From Bacillus sp. NTK071 (GTDB lineage: Bacteria; Bacillota; Bacilli; Bacillales; Guptibacillaceae), in the NCBI RefSeq assembly GCF_017303315.1, contig NZ_JAFKOI010000014.1:38085-102084 (forward strand): a stretch of 64,000 nucleotides of DNA, written 5' to 3'. A program made the position numbers and the translations under genes. Below are positions 16,404-25,350 of the stretch, piece by piece (positions within the stretch are counted from its first letter, which is position 1; the number at the start of each line of letters is the position of its first letter). The notes beneath the pieces were generated by a model that did no database searches, was not told the DNA's origin, and saw only the letters and a program-made list of their open reading frames with translations.

Positions 16404-17606
16404 ATGAAAAAGCTATTAAAAATGTTGAAAATCTACCCTTTGATGAAAACGTTCAGTCGACTGCTGTTTGTGGCACTTGGGCGTTTCCCAGCAAATAAGC
16501 GTCTCGTTATTTTTGAGAGCTTTTCGGGTAAACAGTTCAGCTGTAATCCAAGGGCAATCTACGAATACCTTGTTGAACATGATTATGATTATGAAATGAT
16601 CTGGAGTGTTGAGGAAGGCCATGCTGAATTCTTTCGTAAAAGGGGTATACCAACAGTAAGGCGCTTTTCACTTAGATGGTTCTATCTCATGGCACGTGCT
16701 AAGTACTGGGTGACGAACAGTCGAATGTCGCTTTGGATTCCAAAGCCAGCTCATACTGTATACGTTCAAACGTGGCATGGTACACCGCTTAAAAAGCTTG
16801 CGGGAGATATGGATGAAGTCTATATGCCTGGAACCAATACGCTTTCTTATAAAGATAACTTCTATAAGGAAGCTGCCAAGTGGGACTACCTTATTTCACC
16901 GAATCGATATTCAAGTGACATTTTTGAGCGCGCGTTTGGCTTTAAGAAAAACATGATTGAGTCAGGTTATCCACGTAATGATCGCCTTCATTTGGATAAC
17001 GCGCAGGACAAAATTGATTCACTAAAACAGATCTATGGCATACCTGTTAAGAAAAAGGTTGTGTTATACGCGCCAACATGGCGAGATGATGAATTCTATC
17101 AAGCAGGGAAGTATAAGCATGAGCTGAAGCTTGATCTAGACATGCTAAAACGCGAAATAGGCGATGAGTATGTTGTTGTCTTACGGATGCATTATTTAAT
17201 CGCAGAACAATTTGATCTCTCGCGTTATGAAGGATTTGCGTATGATTTCTCTGTCGGCGTTGATGTAAATGATCTGTATTTAATGTCAGATGTACTCATT
17301 ACGGATTATTCATCTGTATTCTTCGATTTTGCGAATCTAAGACGGCCAATCATTTTCTTCGCTTATGATTTGGCATCTTATCGAGACAAATTACGTGGAT
17401 TCTATTTTGATCTTGAAATGGAAGCGCCGGGACCAGTGGTTACAACCTCTGCAGAAGTTTTGAAAGCCATCCAAACGTTTGAGAACGAAGGGTTTGGCGC
17501 ATTCGAGGAGAAGTACAATGATTTCTATGATACGTATTGTTACCTCGAAGGAGGGTCTGCTACCAAAAAGGTTGTTGACCAAATTTTTGTTAGTGAGGCA
17601 AAATAA
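16404..17606 (+). CDS. CDP-glycerol glycerophosphotransferase (TagB/TarF-like)
   Basis: This 400-residue membrane-associated enzyme is the single-domain homologue of the C-terminal half of the preceding fusion. It has RLVIFESFSGKQFSCNPRAI, VQTWHGTPLKKLAGDM near residue 120, PTWRDDEFY near 223 and DVLITDYSSVFFDFANLRRP near 296. The family transfers glycerol-phosphate from CDP-glycerol to the linkage unit (TagB, primase) or extends the chain (TagF, TarF). The lack of a second domain and the position before tagG suggest a primase role, which is an inference. The two proteins are clearly paralogous, so a local duplication is likely. Confidence 0.9.
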   Translation: MKKLLKMLKIYPLMKTFSRLLFVALGRFPANKRLVIFESFSGKQFSCNPRAIYEYLVEHDYDYEMIWSVEEGHAEFFRKRGIPTVRRFSLRWFYLMARAKYWVTNSRMSLWIPKPAHTVYVQTWHGTPLKKLAGDMDEVYMPGTNTLSYKDNFYKEAAKWDYLISPNRYSSDIFERAFGFKKNMIESGYPRNDRLHLDNAQDKIDSLKQIYGIPVKKKVVLYAPTWRDDEFYQAGKYKHELKLDLDMLKREIGDEYVVVLRMHYLIAEQFDLSRYEGFAYDFSVGVDVNDLYLMSDVLITDYSSVFFDFANLRRPIIFFAYDLASYRDKLRGFYFDLEMEAPGPVVTTSAEVLKAIQTFENEGFGAFEEKYNDFYDTYCYLEGGSATKKVVDQIFVSEAK

Positions 17607-17608
17607 GC

Positions 17609-18412
17609 ATGAATTCGATGATGGCAGTTTTAAAAGAGCAGGTTAGCAATTTTTACCTGATTAATCGTCTATCGGTTTATCAGGTAAAAAGTACAAATAA
17701 TAATAACTATCTAGGCATGGTTTGGGAAATTCTTAATCCATTGTTTCAAATGAGTATTTACTGGTTTGTCTTTGGATTTGGAATTCGAAACGGGAACCCT
17801 GTAGATGGAATTCCTTTTGTTTTGTGGATGTCGGCAGGACTTGTCGTGTGGTTCTTTTTTAATCCAGCTGTTATTCAAGGATCTAAATCCATTTACACGA
17901 GACTGTCGATGGTTTCGAAGATGAATTTCCCAATGAGCACCATTCCAAGCTTTGTGATCATGTCGGTCTTTTATCAGCATTTGATTTTACTCGGTATTTA
18001 TTTTGCGGCGATATTGGTAACGGGTCAGGGCTTGTCCTGGCACCTCATTCAGTTGCCCTATTATATGTTTGCACTAATTATCTTAATCTTTGCTATCTCG
18101 CTCATTACGTCGACGCTATCGACGATTGTACGAGATGTGCATAAAATGTTGCAGTCGTTTATTCGTATGTTTCTTTATTTAACTCCAATTCTATGGACAA
18201 TTGATTCCCTGCCAGATTTTATTCAGGTAGGAATGAAACTAAATCCGCTATATTATATAGTGGAAGGCTACAGAGATGCACTTCTAGGGATGGGTTGGGT
18301 TCATCAAACGCTTCAATACACCCTCTATTATTGGGTGGTTGTCCTGTTATTATTGATGGTTGGTTCATACCTTCATATGAAGTTCAAAAGTCATTTCGTA
18401 GACTATATCTAA
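17609..18412 (+). CDS. tagG: Teichoic acid ABC transporter permease (TagG/TarG)
   Basis: This 267-residue ABC-2 type permease has about six hydrophobic segments. NYLGMVWEILNPLFQMSIYWFVF is split over residues 33-55, and the block FLYLTPILWTIDSLP then LNPLYYIVEGYRDALLG is typical of TagG and polysaccharide exporters. It moves the lipid-linked polymer across the membrane together with TagH, whose gene follows after 15 bp. It begins 2 bp after the stop of the preceding gene, so the operon is tight and translation is probably coupled. The family assignment is strong. Confidence 0.9.
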   Translation: MNSMMAVLKEQVSNFYLINRLSVYQVKSTNNNNYLGMVWEILNPLFQMSIYWFVFGFGIRNGNPVDGIPFVLWMSAGLVVWFFFNPAVIQGSKSIYTRLSMVSKMNFPMSTIPSFVIMSVFYQHLILLGIYFAAILVTGQGLSWHLIQLPYYMFALIILIFAISLITSTLSTIVRDVHKMLQSFIRMFLYLTPILWTIDSLPDFIQVGMKLNPLYYIVEGYRDALLGMGWVHQTLQYTLYYWVVVLLLLMVGSYLHMKFKSHFVDYI

Positions 18413-18427
18413 TAAGGACTGTCGTTT

Positions 18428-19282
18428 ATGAGTTATTCAGTAAAACTAAACGGTATTACCAAAAAATATAAAATGCACAGACAGAATTCCGATAAGCTAA
18501 AGGATATTATTTTACCTGGAGGCTATGGGGAAGATTTCTATGCGATTCGTGATTTAACTTTTGAAGCTGGTGAAGGTGACGTTGTTGGCATTATCGGCGT
18601 AAACGGATCAGGTAAATCAACGTTCTCCAATCTTGTCGCAAACATTACACCTCCAACAAGTGGTGAAATTGATGTGAAAGGCGATGTCTCACTCATTGCG
18701 GTATCTGCCGGTTTGAACAAAGAACTTACGGGCCGTGAGAACATTGAGCTAAAGCTTCTTATGATGGGTTATAAGAAAAATAAGATTGAAGAGATGAAGC
18801 CTGACATTATTGAATTTGCGGATATTGGTAAATTTATCGATATGCCGGTAAAGAAGTATTCAAGCGGAATGAAATCTCGTCTTGGATTCTCTATATCCAT
18901 TAGTGTAGATCCGGATGTACTTATCGTGGATGAGGCACTATCGGTTGGCGATAAAACATTCGCTGATAAGTGCCTTGTGAAAATGGATGAGTTTAAAAAG
19001 CGAGGCAAAACCATCTTCTTCGTCAGTCATTCGAACGGACAGATGAAGAAATTCTGTAATAAGGCATTGTGGCTTGAGCATGGAACGATTCGTGAATATG
19101 GTCCAATGAAAGAAGTTATGCCGCAATATGAGGCATTCATTAAAGAGTACAAATCATGGTCGAAAGAAGAGAAACGCCGTTTTAAAGAAGAGGGTATTAA
19201 GAAACAAGAAGGACTCGCTGCTGCTGAATCAGCTAGCGGCGAAGAGAAAGAGAAACGTAAAAAGTCCTGGATCCTTTTTTAG
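18428..19282 (+). CDS. tagH: Teichoic acid ABC transporter ATP-binding protein (TagH/TarH), short form
   Basis: This 284-residue ABC ATPase powers polymer export with TagG. Walker A is GVNGSGKST (about residues 57-65), the signature YSSGMKSRLGFS near 155 and Walker B VLIVDEALSVGD near 163. The typical TagH blocks KYKMHRQNSDKLKDIILP and FADIGKFIDMPVKKYSSGM are present. The C-terminus is a lysine/glutamate-rich tail. B. subtilis TagH has a long extra C-terminal extension (about 527 residues in total, from memory), absent here. The start lacks a strong ribosome site (AAGGACTGTCG). A terminator follows at 19322-19348. Confidence 0.9.
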   Translation: MSYSVKLNGITKKYKMHRQNSDKLKDIILPGGYGEDFYAIRDLTFEAGEGDVVGIIGVNGSGKSTFSNLVANITPPTSGEIDVKGDVSLIAVSAGLNKELTGRENIELKLLMMGYKKNKIEEMKPDIIEFADIGKFIDMPVKKYSSGMKSRLGFSISISVDPDVLIVDEALSVGDKTFADKCLVKMDEFKKRGKTIFFVSHSNGQMKKFCNKALWLEHGTIREYGPMKEVMPQYEAFIKEYKSWSKEEKRRFKEEGIKKQEGLAAAESASGEEKEKRKKSWILF

Positions 19283-19321
19283 AGTAGTTGCTTCTTTCTG
19301 ATTGGTATTTAGTTCGATTGT

Positions 19322-19348
19322 AAACCGTCCTCGTGTAGGGCGGTTTTG
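19322..19348 (+). terminator. Terminator of the wall-polymer operon
   Basis: AAACCGTCC and GGGCGGTTT form a stem followed by TTGTTTAATT. Confidence 0.75.
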
Positions 19349-19434
19349 TTTAATTGTTGTAATCAAAATAAGGATATTTATGGTATGATGAGAAGAGATT
19401 TTTTGTTGTTCGATTAGTGAATGGGGGAATGGAT

Positions 19435-20475
19435 ATGGCTATTTTGGTAACAGGTGGAGCAGGATACATCGGAAGTCATACGTGTGTGCAGCTTCTGAAT
19501 CACGGATCTGATATTGTCGTAGTTGATAATTTTTCTAATAGTAAAATGGAGTCGCTCGATCGTGTACGCGAGTTAACAGAAAGAGATTTTCCTTTCTATG
19601 AAGTTGATTTACTTGATCGTAACTCACTTGAACAGGTGTTTGAGGAAAATGACATTGAAGCCGTTATCCATTTTGCTGGATTAAAAGCAGTAGGTGAATC
19701 TGTTTCCATGCCACTTCATTATTACCACAATAATTTAACAGGTACATTTGTTCTTTGTGAAGTGATGGAAAAGTACAATGTACGTAACATTGTGTTTAGC
19801 TCGTCAGCTACTGTATATGGCATGCCTGATAGGATGCCAATTACGGAAGAAGCACCGCTAAGTGCAACAAATCCGTATGGTCAGACGAAGCTAATGATTG
19901 AGCAAATTCTACGCGATTTGTATGTAGCTGATTCCAATTGGAGTATTGCGCTTCTTCGCTACTTCAATCCAATTGGTGCTCACGTAAGTGGTCGTATTGG
20001 AGAAGATCCTAATGGCATTCCGAACAATTTGATGCCATTTATTAGCCAGGTAGCTGTTGGTAAACTTGAGCAGCTCAGCGTCTTCGGCGATGATTACGAC
20101 ACGGCAGATGGGACAGGCGTGCGCGATTATATCCACGTTGAAGATCTAGCGAATGGACACTTGAAAGCACTTGAACATGTTCTTAGTACAACAGGTGTTG
20201 AGGCCTACAATCTAGGAACAGGCAATGGCTATAGTGTCCTTCAGATGGTGAAAGCTTTTGAAGAAGCAACAGGAAAAGAAGTAAAGTATTCTGTTGCACC
20301 ACGCCGTCCAGGTGATATTGCGGAATGCTATGCAGATCCAACAAAAGCGAAAGAAGAGCTTGGCTGGGTTGCAGAAAAAGGAATTGAAGAAATGTGCCGC
20401 GATACATGGCGCTGGCAGTCTGAGAATCCTGACGGTTATAAAAGTGGTCAAAAAAGGGGTCAGGTGCGTACCTGA
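19435..20475 (+). CDS. galE: UDP-glucose 4-epimerase GalE (copy 1)
   Basis: This 346-residue short-chain dehydrogenase-fold enzyme interconverts UDP-glucose and UDP-galactose. GGAGYIGS (residues 7-14) binds NAD, the catalytic pair is YGQTK in [11 protein letters not shown] near 152, and SSSATVYG carries the Ser. The ATG at 19435 is preferred (GGGGGA upstream); a GTG at 19417 is in frame but poorly placed. The last residues RGQVRT and the stop are encoded by a palindromic repeat. It has its own transcription unit between the wall-polymer and galactoside loci, ending in a terminator. A second galE lies at 35486; this one may serve polymer glycosylation. Confidence 0.94.
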   Translation: MAILVTGGAGYIGSHTCVQLLNHGSDIVVVDNFSNSKMESLDRVRELTERDFPFYEVDLLDRNSLEQVFEENDIEAVIHFAGLKAVGESVSMPLHYYHNNLTGTFVLCEVMEKYNVRNIVFSSSATVYGMPDRMPITEEAPLSATNPYGQTKLMIEQILRDLYVADSNWSIALLRYFNPIGAHVSGRIGEDPNGIPNNLMPFISQVAVGKLEQLSVFGDDYDTADGTGVRDYIHVEDLANGHLKALEHVLSTTGVEAYNLGTGNGYSVLQMVKAFEEATGKEVKYSVAPRRPGDIAECYADPTKAKEELGWVAEKGIEEMCRDTWRWQSENPDGYKSGQKRGQVRT

Positions 20476-20480
20476 CCCCC
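20456..20480. repeat. GGGGTCAGG palindromic repeat (codes the GalE-1 C-terminus)
   Basis: GGGGTCAGGTGCGTACCTGACCCC palindrome. In frame it encodes GQVRT and the TGA stop. Confidence 0.9.
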
Positions 20481-20521
20481 TTCGAAGACAACTGTCTCTA
20501 TATAGAGGACACATTCTTGAT

Positions 20522-20558
20522 AAAAAGCACTCTCTTCACAAGAAGAGGGTGCTTTTTT
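20522..20558 (+). terminator. Terminator of galE copy 1
   Basis: AAAAAGCACTCTCTTC and GAAGAGGGTGCTTTTTT form a long stem ending in T6. Confidence 0.9.
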
Positions 20559-20603
20559 AGAGTTAAACAATTAAAACAATGTGTATTAGAAAGTAAATAA
20601 AAT

Positions 20604-20617
20604 AGTAAATATTTACT
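20604..20617. promoter_or_regulatory. Candidate operator overlapping the first binding-protein promoter
   Basis: AGTAAATATTTACT is a perfect 14-bp palindrome touching the -35 box. A near-identical site, AGTAAACATTTACT, has the same position before the second binding-protein gene. The GanR-like LacI protein encoded at 29525 is the likely ligand, which is inferred. Confidence 0.6.
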
Positions 20618-20645
20618 TGACTATCAGTCAAAAGTCCCTTAATCT
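20617..20645 (+). promoter_or_regulatory. Promoter of binding-protein gene 1
   Basis: TTGACT (20617-20622) and TAATCT (20640-20645), 17 bp apart. Confidence 0.7.
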
Positions 20646-20652
20646 TAATTTA

Positions 20653-20666
20653 TGTATACGCTTTCA
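20653..20666. promoter_or_regulatory. Candidate CcpA cre site
   Basis: TGTATACGCTTTCA fits the catabolite-responsive element pattern (TG....CG....CA) and lies at the expected transcription start, where CcpA binding represses. Confidence 0.6.
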
Positions 20667-20711
20667 TTTCATTCTGTAAATTTCTTTAGTAATCAAACTG
20701 GAGGGGTAAAT

Positions 20712-21998
20712 TTGAAAAAGGTAGCGGGTCGTATTAGTGTAATGCTTATTCTGATTCTCGTTCTAGGAGCTTGTTCAAGTTCTAATAGTTCAAGTGAAGG
20801 ATCGGCAGGAGAAGGTAACAGCAAAAAAGTAACAGCCTGGGCATGGAATATTAACGTACCAGTGCTTGAAGAAGCGGCTAAGAAGTTTAAAGAAGAGAAT
20901 CCGGATTTTGAACTTGAGGTTGTTGAACTAGGACGTGAAGATGTTTACTCGAAATTAACGACTGGCCTTCAGGCTGGTGGTAAAGGGTTACCTGATATCG
21001 TTCTTGTAGAAGACGATCGTGTTCAGGGGTATATGGAAACTTTCCCGGATGCATTTGTGAATGTGTCGGATAAGGGATTTGATGAAAGTAAAGATAGCTT
21101 CCCTACTTATAAAACAGAGCTCCTTTCAAAAGAGGGTGCGATGTATGGCTTCCCATTTGATGGTGGACCAACAGGTGTTTTCTACCGGACGGACTATTTT
21201 GAAGAAGCTGGCGTAAATGCTGATGATATTAAGACGTGGGATGATTTTATTGAAGCGGGTAAAAAGATCAAAGATGCAACAGGTAAAGCGATGCTTGGTC
21301 TTGATTTGAATGGTGATGACGGACTATACCGTATGATGATGACGCAGCAGGGGACGTTCTATTTTGATGATGAGAAGGATGTGAACTTTACATCTGAAGA
21401 ATCAAAGCAAGCAGCTGAAAAAGTGAAAATGATGAAGGAAGCAGGACTTGTGAAAGATACAGTTGGTTGGGATGCATGGATTAGTGCAATGGCTCAAGGT
21501 GAAGTGGCAACGGCACCATCTGGCGCATGGTTAAGTGGTTCGATTACACAACAGGCGAAAGATACTGAAGGCAAATGGGGAGTATTTAAGCTGCCGGCAT
21601 TTGAAGAAGGTGGAAACAGAGCATCTAACCTTGGTGGAAGTAACTATGTTATTACGAGTGCTAGTAACAATCAGGACTTAGCATATGATTTCATGGAATT
21701 CTTCTCAACTAGCGATGACGTCCAGCTTACAGCTATGGACAATGGTCTGTTCCCAACATTGAACACGATTTATGAAAATGAAGCATTTACGAAGGAAGTC
21801 TCATTCTTCGGTAATCAGCCAATTTGGGAGCTGTTTGCAAGTGAAATGAACGATATTCCTTCTGTAAACTTCACTGGAAACTATGCAATTGCAAGTGATG
21901 AATCAATCAAAGCGCAATCTGAAATCATGAATGATAAGAAATCGATTGAAGAGGCATACAAAGCGGCGGAAGATCGGTTGAAGACTCGAATTCAATAA
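20712..21998 (+). CDS. Sugar ABC transporter substrate-binding lipoprotein 1
   Basis: This 428-residue extracellular binding protein of the MalE/UgpB class has a signal peptide ending in LGAC (Cys21 lipidated). The mature part has VTAWAWNINVPVLEEAAKKF, GKGLPDIVLVEDDRVQGYM and FPFDGGPTGVFYRTDYFEEA. The start is TTG at 20712, immediately after GGAGGGGTAAAT; the longer frame to 20652 would run through the cre site and has no ribosome site. It shares roughly 80% of residues with the next gene by eye. With the adjacent permeases and galactosidases it most likely binds galactosides (GanS-like). It carries its own promoter and is followed by a terminator. Confidence 0.88.
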   Translation: MKKVAGRISVMLILILVLGACSSSNSSSEGSAGEGNSKKVTAWAWNINVPVLEEAAKKFKEENPDFELEVVELGREDVYSKLTTGLQAGGKGLPDIVLVEDDRVQGYMETFPDAFVNVSDKGFDESKDSFPTYKTELLSKEGAMYGFPFDGGPTGVFYRTDYFEEAGVNADDIKTWDDFIEAGKKIKDATGKAMLGLDLNGDDGLYRMMMTQQGTFYFDDEKDVNFTSEESKQAAEKVKMMKEAGLVKDTVGWDAWISAMAQGEVATAPSGAWLSGSITQQAKDTEGKWGVFKLPAFEEGGNRASNLGGSNYVITSASNNQDLAYDFMEFFSTSDDVQLTAMDNGLFPTLNTIYENEAFTKEVSFFGNQPIWELFASEMNDIPSVNFTGNYAIASDESIKAQSEIMNDKKSIEEAYKAAEDRLKTRIQ

Positions 21999-22010
21999 TG
22001 ATGATGTGAT

Positions 22011-22036
22011 GGGGGTCAGGTACGTACCTGACCCCC
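22011..22036. repeat. GGGGGTCAGG palindromic repeat
   Basis: GGGGGTCAGGTACGTACCTGACCCCC minus its outer bases is a perfect palindrome; it lies 13 bp after the stop of binding-protein gene 1. Confidence 0.9.
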
Positions 22037-22052
22037 TATAAAGACAAAAAGA

Positions 22053-22087
22053 GGAAAGTGTCCGTCTCAGGTGGACGCTTTCCTTTT
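22053..22087 (+). terminator. Terminator of binding-protein gene 1
   Basis: GGAAAGTGTCC and GGACGCTTTCC form a stem (one G-U pair) followed by TTTTATTTATT. Confidence 0.85.
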
Positions 22088-22097
22088 ATTTATTAGC

Positions 22098-22121
22098 GGG
22101 GTCAGAGAGGGGTCTGACTCC
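22098..22121. repeat. Variant GGGGTCAGA palindrome
   Basis: GGGGTCAGA-GAGGGG-TCTGACTCC is a diverged relative of the GGGGTCAGG repeat, 62 bp after the copy at 22011. Confidence 0.6.
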
Positions 22122-22147
22122 TTTGGTAAATTATGCAGTAAACTTTT

Positions 22148-22161
22148 AGTAAACATTTACT
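22148..22161. promoter_or_regulatory. Candidate operator overlapping the second binding-protein promoter
   Basis: AGTAAACATTTACT differs from the site at 20604 by one base and again abuts the -35 box. A half-site, TTAGTAAACAAA, occurs just before the ribosome site near 22230. Confidence 0.6.
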
Positions 22162-22189
22162 TGACTATGTTTACCCCTTCTACTATCCT
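22161..22189 (+). promoter_or_regulatory. Promoter of the galactoside operon
   Basis: TTGACT (22161-22166) and TATCCT (22184-22189), 17 bp apart; the same -35 sequence as the promoter at 20617. Confidence 0.7.
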
Positions 22190-22195
22190 ATTAAG

Positions 22196-22209
22196 TGTAG
22201 GCGCTTTCA
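22196..22209. promoter_or_regulatory. Candidate CcpA cre site
   Basis: TGTAGGCGCTTTCA fits the cre pattern and lies at the predicted transcription start, as at 20653. Confidence 0.65.
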
Positions 22210-22255
22210 TAGAGCGCACCAATGATCGTTTAGTAAACAAATGGAGGGGTAGTCG

Positions 22256-23527
22256 ATGAAAAAGGTAACGGGTCTTGTTAGTATGCTACTTGTTTTGAGT
22301 ATGTTTCTTGCTGCTTGTGGAAATAGCGGAAGTGACGAAGGATCAGGTGATCGCAATAAAGTAACGGCTTGGGCTTGGAACATTAACGTACCAGTTCTTG
22401 AAGAAGCCGCTAAGAAATTTAAAGAAGAAAATCCGGATTTTGAACTAGAAGTTGTAGAAATGGGAACTGACGATGTTTATTCCAAACTAACGACAGGGCT
22501 TCAAGCTGGTGGAAAAGGACTACCTGATATCGTACTTGTGGAAGATGATCGTGTTCAAGGTTATATGAATGCGTTTCCAGATGCTTTTGTAAACGTTTCA
22601 GATAAAGGATTCGATGAGATGAAAGATAGTTTCCCGTCTTATAAGACAGAGTTAGTTTCAAAAGACGGTGCAATGTATGGCTTCCCATTCGACGGTGGAC
22701 CAACAGGTGTTTTCTACCGCACGGATATCTTTGAAGAAGCTGGCGTAAATGCAGAAGACATTAAGACGTGGGATGACTACATTGAAGCAGGTAAAACAAT
22801 TAAAGAAAAAACAGATACAGCTATGATTGGTCTTGACCTTAATGGTGATGATGGTCTTTATCGCATGATGTTGAATCAGCAGGGAACATTCTACTTTGAT
22901 GATGAGAAGAACGTTGCGCTTACTTCAGAAGAATCGAAAAAGGCAATGGAAGTACAACAGACGCTTAACGAAGAAGGTCTTGTCAAAGAAACTGTCGGTT
23001 GGGACGCATGGATTAGTGCGATGACGAGCGGCGATGTAGCAACAGCTCCATCTGGTGCATGGTTATATGGTTCCATTACTCAGCAGGGCAAAGATACATC
23101 AGGTCAATGGGGGTTAATTGAACTTCCAGCATTTGAAGAGGGTGGAAATCGCGCTTCAAACCTTGGTGGAAGTAACTACATGATTCCTAGTGCAAGTGAC
23201 AATGCTGATCTCGCTTATGATTTTATGGAATTCTTCTCGACAAATAAAGATGTTCAATTATCAGCAATGGAAGGCGGCTTATTCCCTTCATTGAACACGA
23301 TTTACGATAACGAGGCATTTACAAAAGAAGTTGAGTTCTTTAACAATCAGCCGATCTGGAGTCTGCTTGCTGACGAAATGGACAGCATTCCAGCCGTTAA
23401 CTACACAGGAGACTATGCTGTAGCGAAGGATGAAGCTGTGAAAGCACAGTCTGAAATTGCAAACGGTAAGGCAATTGACGAAGCATTGAAAGCATCAGAA
23501 GAACGTTTGAAAAACCGTATTCAATAA
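22256..23527 (+). CDS. Sugar ABC transporter substrate-binding lipoprotein 2
   Basis: This 423-residue paralogue of the preceding binding protein has a signal peptide MKKVTGLVSMLLVLSMFLAAC with Cys21 lipidated, then the same VTAWAWNINVPVLEEAAKKF start. Differences are spread along the protein, so the duplication is not very recent. TGGAGGGGTAGTCG sets the ATG at 22256. It is followed by a hairpin and then by the two permease genes, so this copy is the operon-linked one. Tandem copies with duplicated promoter, operator and cre may give a higher dose of binding protein or different ligand preference among galacto-oligosaccharides. Confidence 0.9.
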   Translation: MKKVTGLVSMLLVLSMFLAACGNSGSDEGSGDRNKVTAWAWNINVPVLEEAAKKFKEENPDFELEVVEMGTDDVYSKLTTGLQAGGKGLPDIVLVEDDRVQGYMNAFPDAFVNVSDKGFDEMKDSFPSYKTELVSKDGAMYGFPFDGGPTGVFYRTDIFEEAGVNAEDIKTWDDYIEAGKTIKEKTDTAMIGLDLNGDDGLYRMMLNQQGTFYFDDEKNVALTSEESKKAMEVQQTLNEEGLVKETVGWDAWISAMTSGDVATAPSGAWLYGSITQQGKDTSGQWGLIELPAFEEGGNRASNLGGSNYMIPSASDNADLAYDFMEFFSTNKDVQLSAMEGGLFPSLNTIYDNEAFTKEVEFFNNQPIWSLLADEMDSIPAVNYTGDYAVAKDEAVKAQSEIANGKAIDEALKASEERLKNRIQ

Positions 23528-23541
23528 GTATTGAAATCATC

Positions 23542-23567
23542 AGGGGTTGATTCGCGTCAACCCCTTT
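23542..23567 (+). terminator. Intra-operon hairpin (attenuator or mRNA stabiliser)
   Basis: AGGGGTTGA and TCAACCCCT form a perfect 9-bp stem followed only by TTTCATG. It lies between the binding-protein and permease genes, where such hairpins raise the binding-protein to permease ratio. Confidence 0.6.
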
Positions 23568-23587
23568 CATGTTAAGGAGGGGTATTA

Positions 23588-24439
23588 ATGAATAAAGCGA
23601 AAACATTTCCTTATTTCTTCGCAGCTCCGGCCATTCTATTGTTTCTTGCATTTACTGTCTATCCGATAATCGCTTCATTTGTTCTAAGTTTTCAGGAGCG
23701 TGTTGGGGGAGAGTACGTCTTTGCAGGATTGAAGAACTATACGCGTCTTTGGAACGACGATATTTTCTGGACAGCGATGCAGAATACATTCATTATCTTT
23801 GTTGTTCAAGTCCCAGTTATGATCATTCTTGCAATGGTACTAGCCAATGTATTGAACAACCAGCTGTTAAAGTTAAAAGGATTTTTCCGCGTTTCCTTCT
23901 TTCTACCGGCTGTAACGTCGCTTGTAGCCTACTCGATCTTATTCTCAATCATGCTTCAAGAAGAAGGAATTATTAACACGGCATTAAGCTACATTGGCAT
24001 TTCGGCTATTCCATGGTTGTCTGATCCATTCTGGGCGAAGGCTTCGATTATCATCGCCATGACGTGGAGATGGACAGGATATAACATGGTTATTTTCCTT
24101 GCAGCCCTTCAAAACATTCCAGAAGATTTATATGAAGCAGCTTCCCTTGATGGAGCGAACAAGTTTAAGCAATTTTTCTATATTACTGTTCCTCAACTTA
24201 AACCAGTTATCTTATTCGCTGGGATTCTTTCCACAATCGGAACACTGCAACTTTTCGATGAACCGTTTAACTTAACAGGCGGTGGCCCAGCCGATTCGAC
24301 TATGACTCTTGGACTTTATATCTATCAAAGTGGATTTGAATACTTCGATTTTGGCTACGCTTCTGCCATTGCATACGCGGTAGTTGTGATGGTTGGTATT
24401 CTATCCATTATCCAATTCAAAATTGCAGGTGATGATTAA
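23588..24439 (+). CDS. Sugar ABC transporter permease (MalF/GanP-like)
   Basis: This 283-residue inner-membrane permease has six hydrophobic segments. The EAA loop is EAASLDGANKFKQFFYITVP near residue 185. N-terminal FPYFFAAPAILLFLAFTVYP is typical of MalF-type sugar permeases. Together with the next gene it forms the channel for the adjacent binding proteins. No ATPase gene is in the cluster; in Bacillus such importers use the shared ATPase MsmX, so the same is inferred here. The stop codon shares one base with the next start (TAATG). Confidence 0.9.
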   Translation: MNKAKTFPYFFAAPAILLFLAFTVYPIIASFVLSFQERVGGEYVFAGLKNYTRLWNDDIFWTAMQNTFIIFVVQVPVMIILAMVLANVLNNQLLKLKGFFRVSFFLPAVTSLVAYSILFSIMLQEEGIINTALSYIGISAIPWLSDPFWAKASIIIAMTWRWTGYNMVIFLAALQNIPEDLYEAASLDGANKFKQFFYITVPQLKPVILFAGILSTIGTLQLFDEPFNLTGGGPADSTMTLGLYIYQSGFEYFDFGYASAIAYAVVVMVGILSIIQFKIAGDD

Positions 24440-25338
24440 TGGCTAAGAACCTAGAAGTAATTGAACAGTCTTCGAATGAATTGACGCTTGCTGAGAGACA
24501 GCAGAAGAAGCCAAAGAGAAAGAAAAAGAAGCTAAAAGCGGTTTGGATGTATACGCTTCTAAGTATTTTCCTTGTCGTTTCGATCTTCCCATTCTATTGG
24601 ATGTTTATCGGGGCAACGAACGACTCTAGTAAAATGTTTACGAACCCGCCAACGCTTTTACCTGGCGATCAATTTATGACGAACTTAACGAATTTAAATG
24701 AATCCATTGGTATTTTCAGAGTACTGTTTAACTCTCTTTTTGTATCAGGACTATATGTTGTTATTGCCCTTGCCGTCTGTGCGAGCGCAGCTTACGTTTT
24801 AGCGAAATATAATTTCAAAGGGAAAAAATTCATTTTTACAGCATTCTTGCTGTCGATGATGATTCCTTACCAGGCAACATTGATTCCTTTGTTCCAAATG
24901 ATGTCTGATTTTAATCTATTAAACACGTACTTCGCGGTCATTGCACCGCAACTATGTTTCCCGTTTGCGATCTTCCTATTAAGACAGAACTTCCTCGCTT
25001 TCCCAACAGAGTTGATGGAGTCAGCGCGTCTTGATGGTGCAAGCGAAACACGTATCTTTATCTCAATCGTTATTCCATCGATGCGCCCGGCGCTAGCAGC
25101 TGCATCGATCTTCCTCTTCATGACACAGTGGAACAACTTCATGTGGCCACTCGTTGTGTTGAATACGAACGACATGTATACATTCCCTGTTGCGCTGTCT
25201 AGCTTAATGGGACTCTCTTATATCGACTACGGTCAAGTGATGATGGGCGTTACACTAGCAACAGTACCGATCATCGCATTCTTCCTAACACTGCAAAAAC
25301 AATTTATTTCAGGTATGCTTGGAAGCGCTTTGAAATAG
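24439..25338 (+). CDS. Sugar ABC transporter permease (MalG/GanQ-like)
   Basis: This 299-residue partner permease begins with a lysine-rich cytoplasmic stretch (QQKKPKRKKKKLKAVW) and has six hydrophobic segments. The EAA loop is ESARLDGASETRIFISIVIP near residue 195. The ending QKQFISGMLGSALK matches the MalG class. Its start overlaps the previous stop by one base. It is followed 12 bp later by the GH35 galactosidase, so uptake and hydrolysis are co-transcribed. Confidence 0.9.
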   Translation: MAKNLEVIEQSSNELTLAERQQKKPKRKKKKLKAVWMYTLLSIFLVVSIFPFYWMFIGATNDSSKMFTNPPTLLPGDQFMTNLTNLNESIGIFRVLFNSLFVSGLYVVIALAVCASAAYVLAKYNFKGKKFIFTAFLLSMMIPYQATLIPLFQMMSDFNLLNTYFAVIAPQLCFPFAIFLLRQNFLAFPTELMESARLDGASETRIFISIVIPSMRPALAAASIFLFMTQWNNFMWPLVVLNTNDMYTFPVALSSLMGLSYIDYGQVMMGVTLATVPIIAFFLTLQKQFISGMLGSALK

Positions 25339-25350
25339 GAGGAGGCTTTT

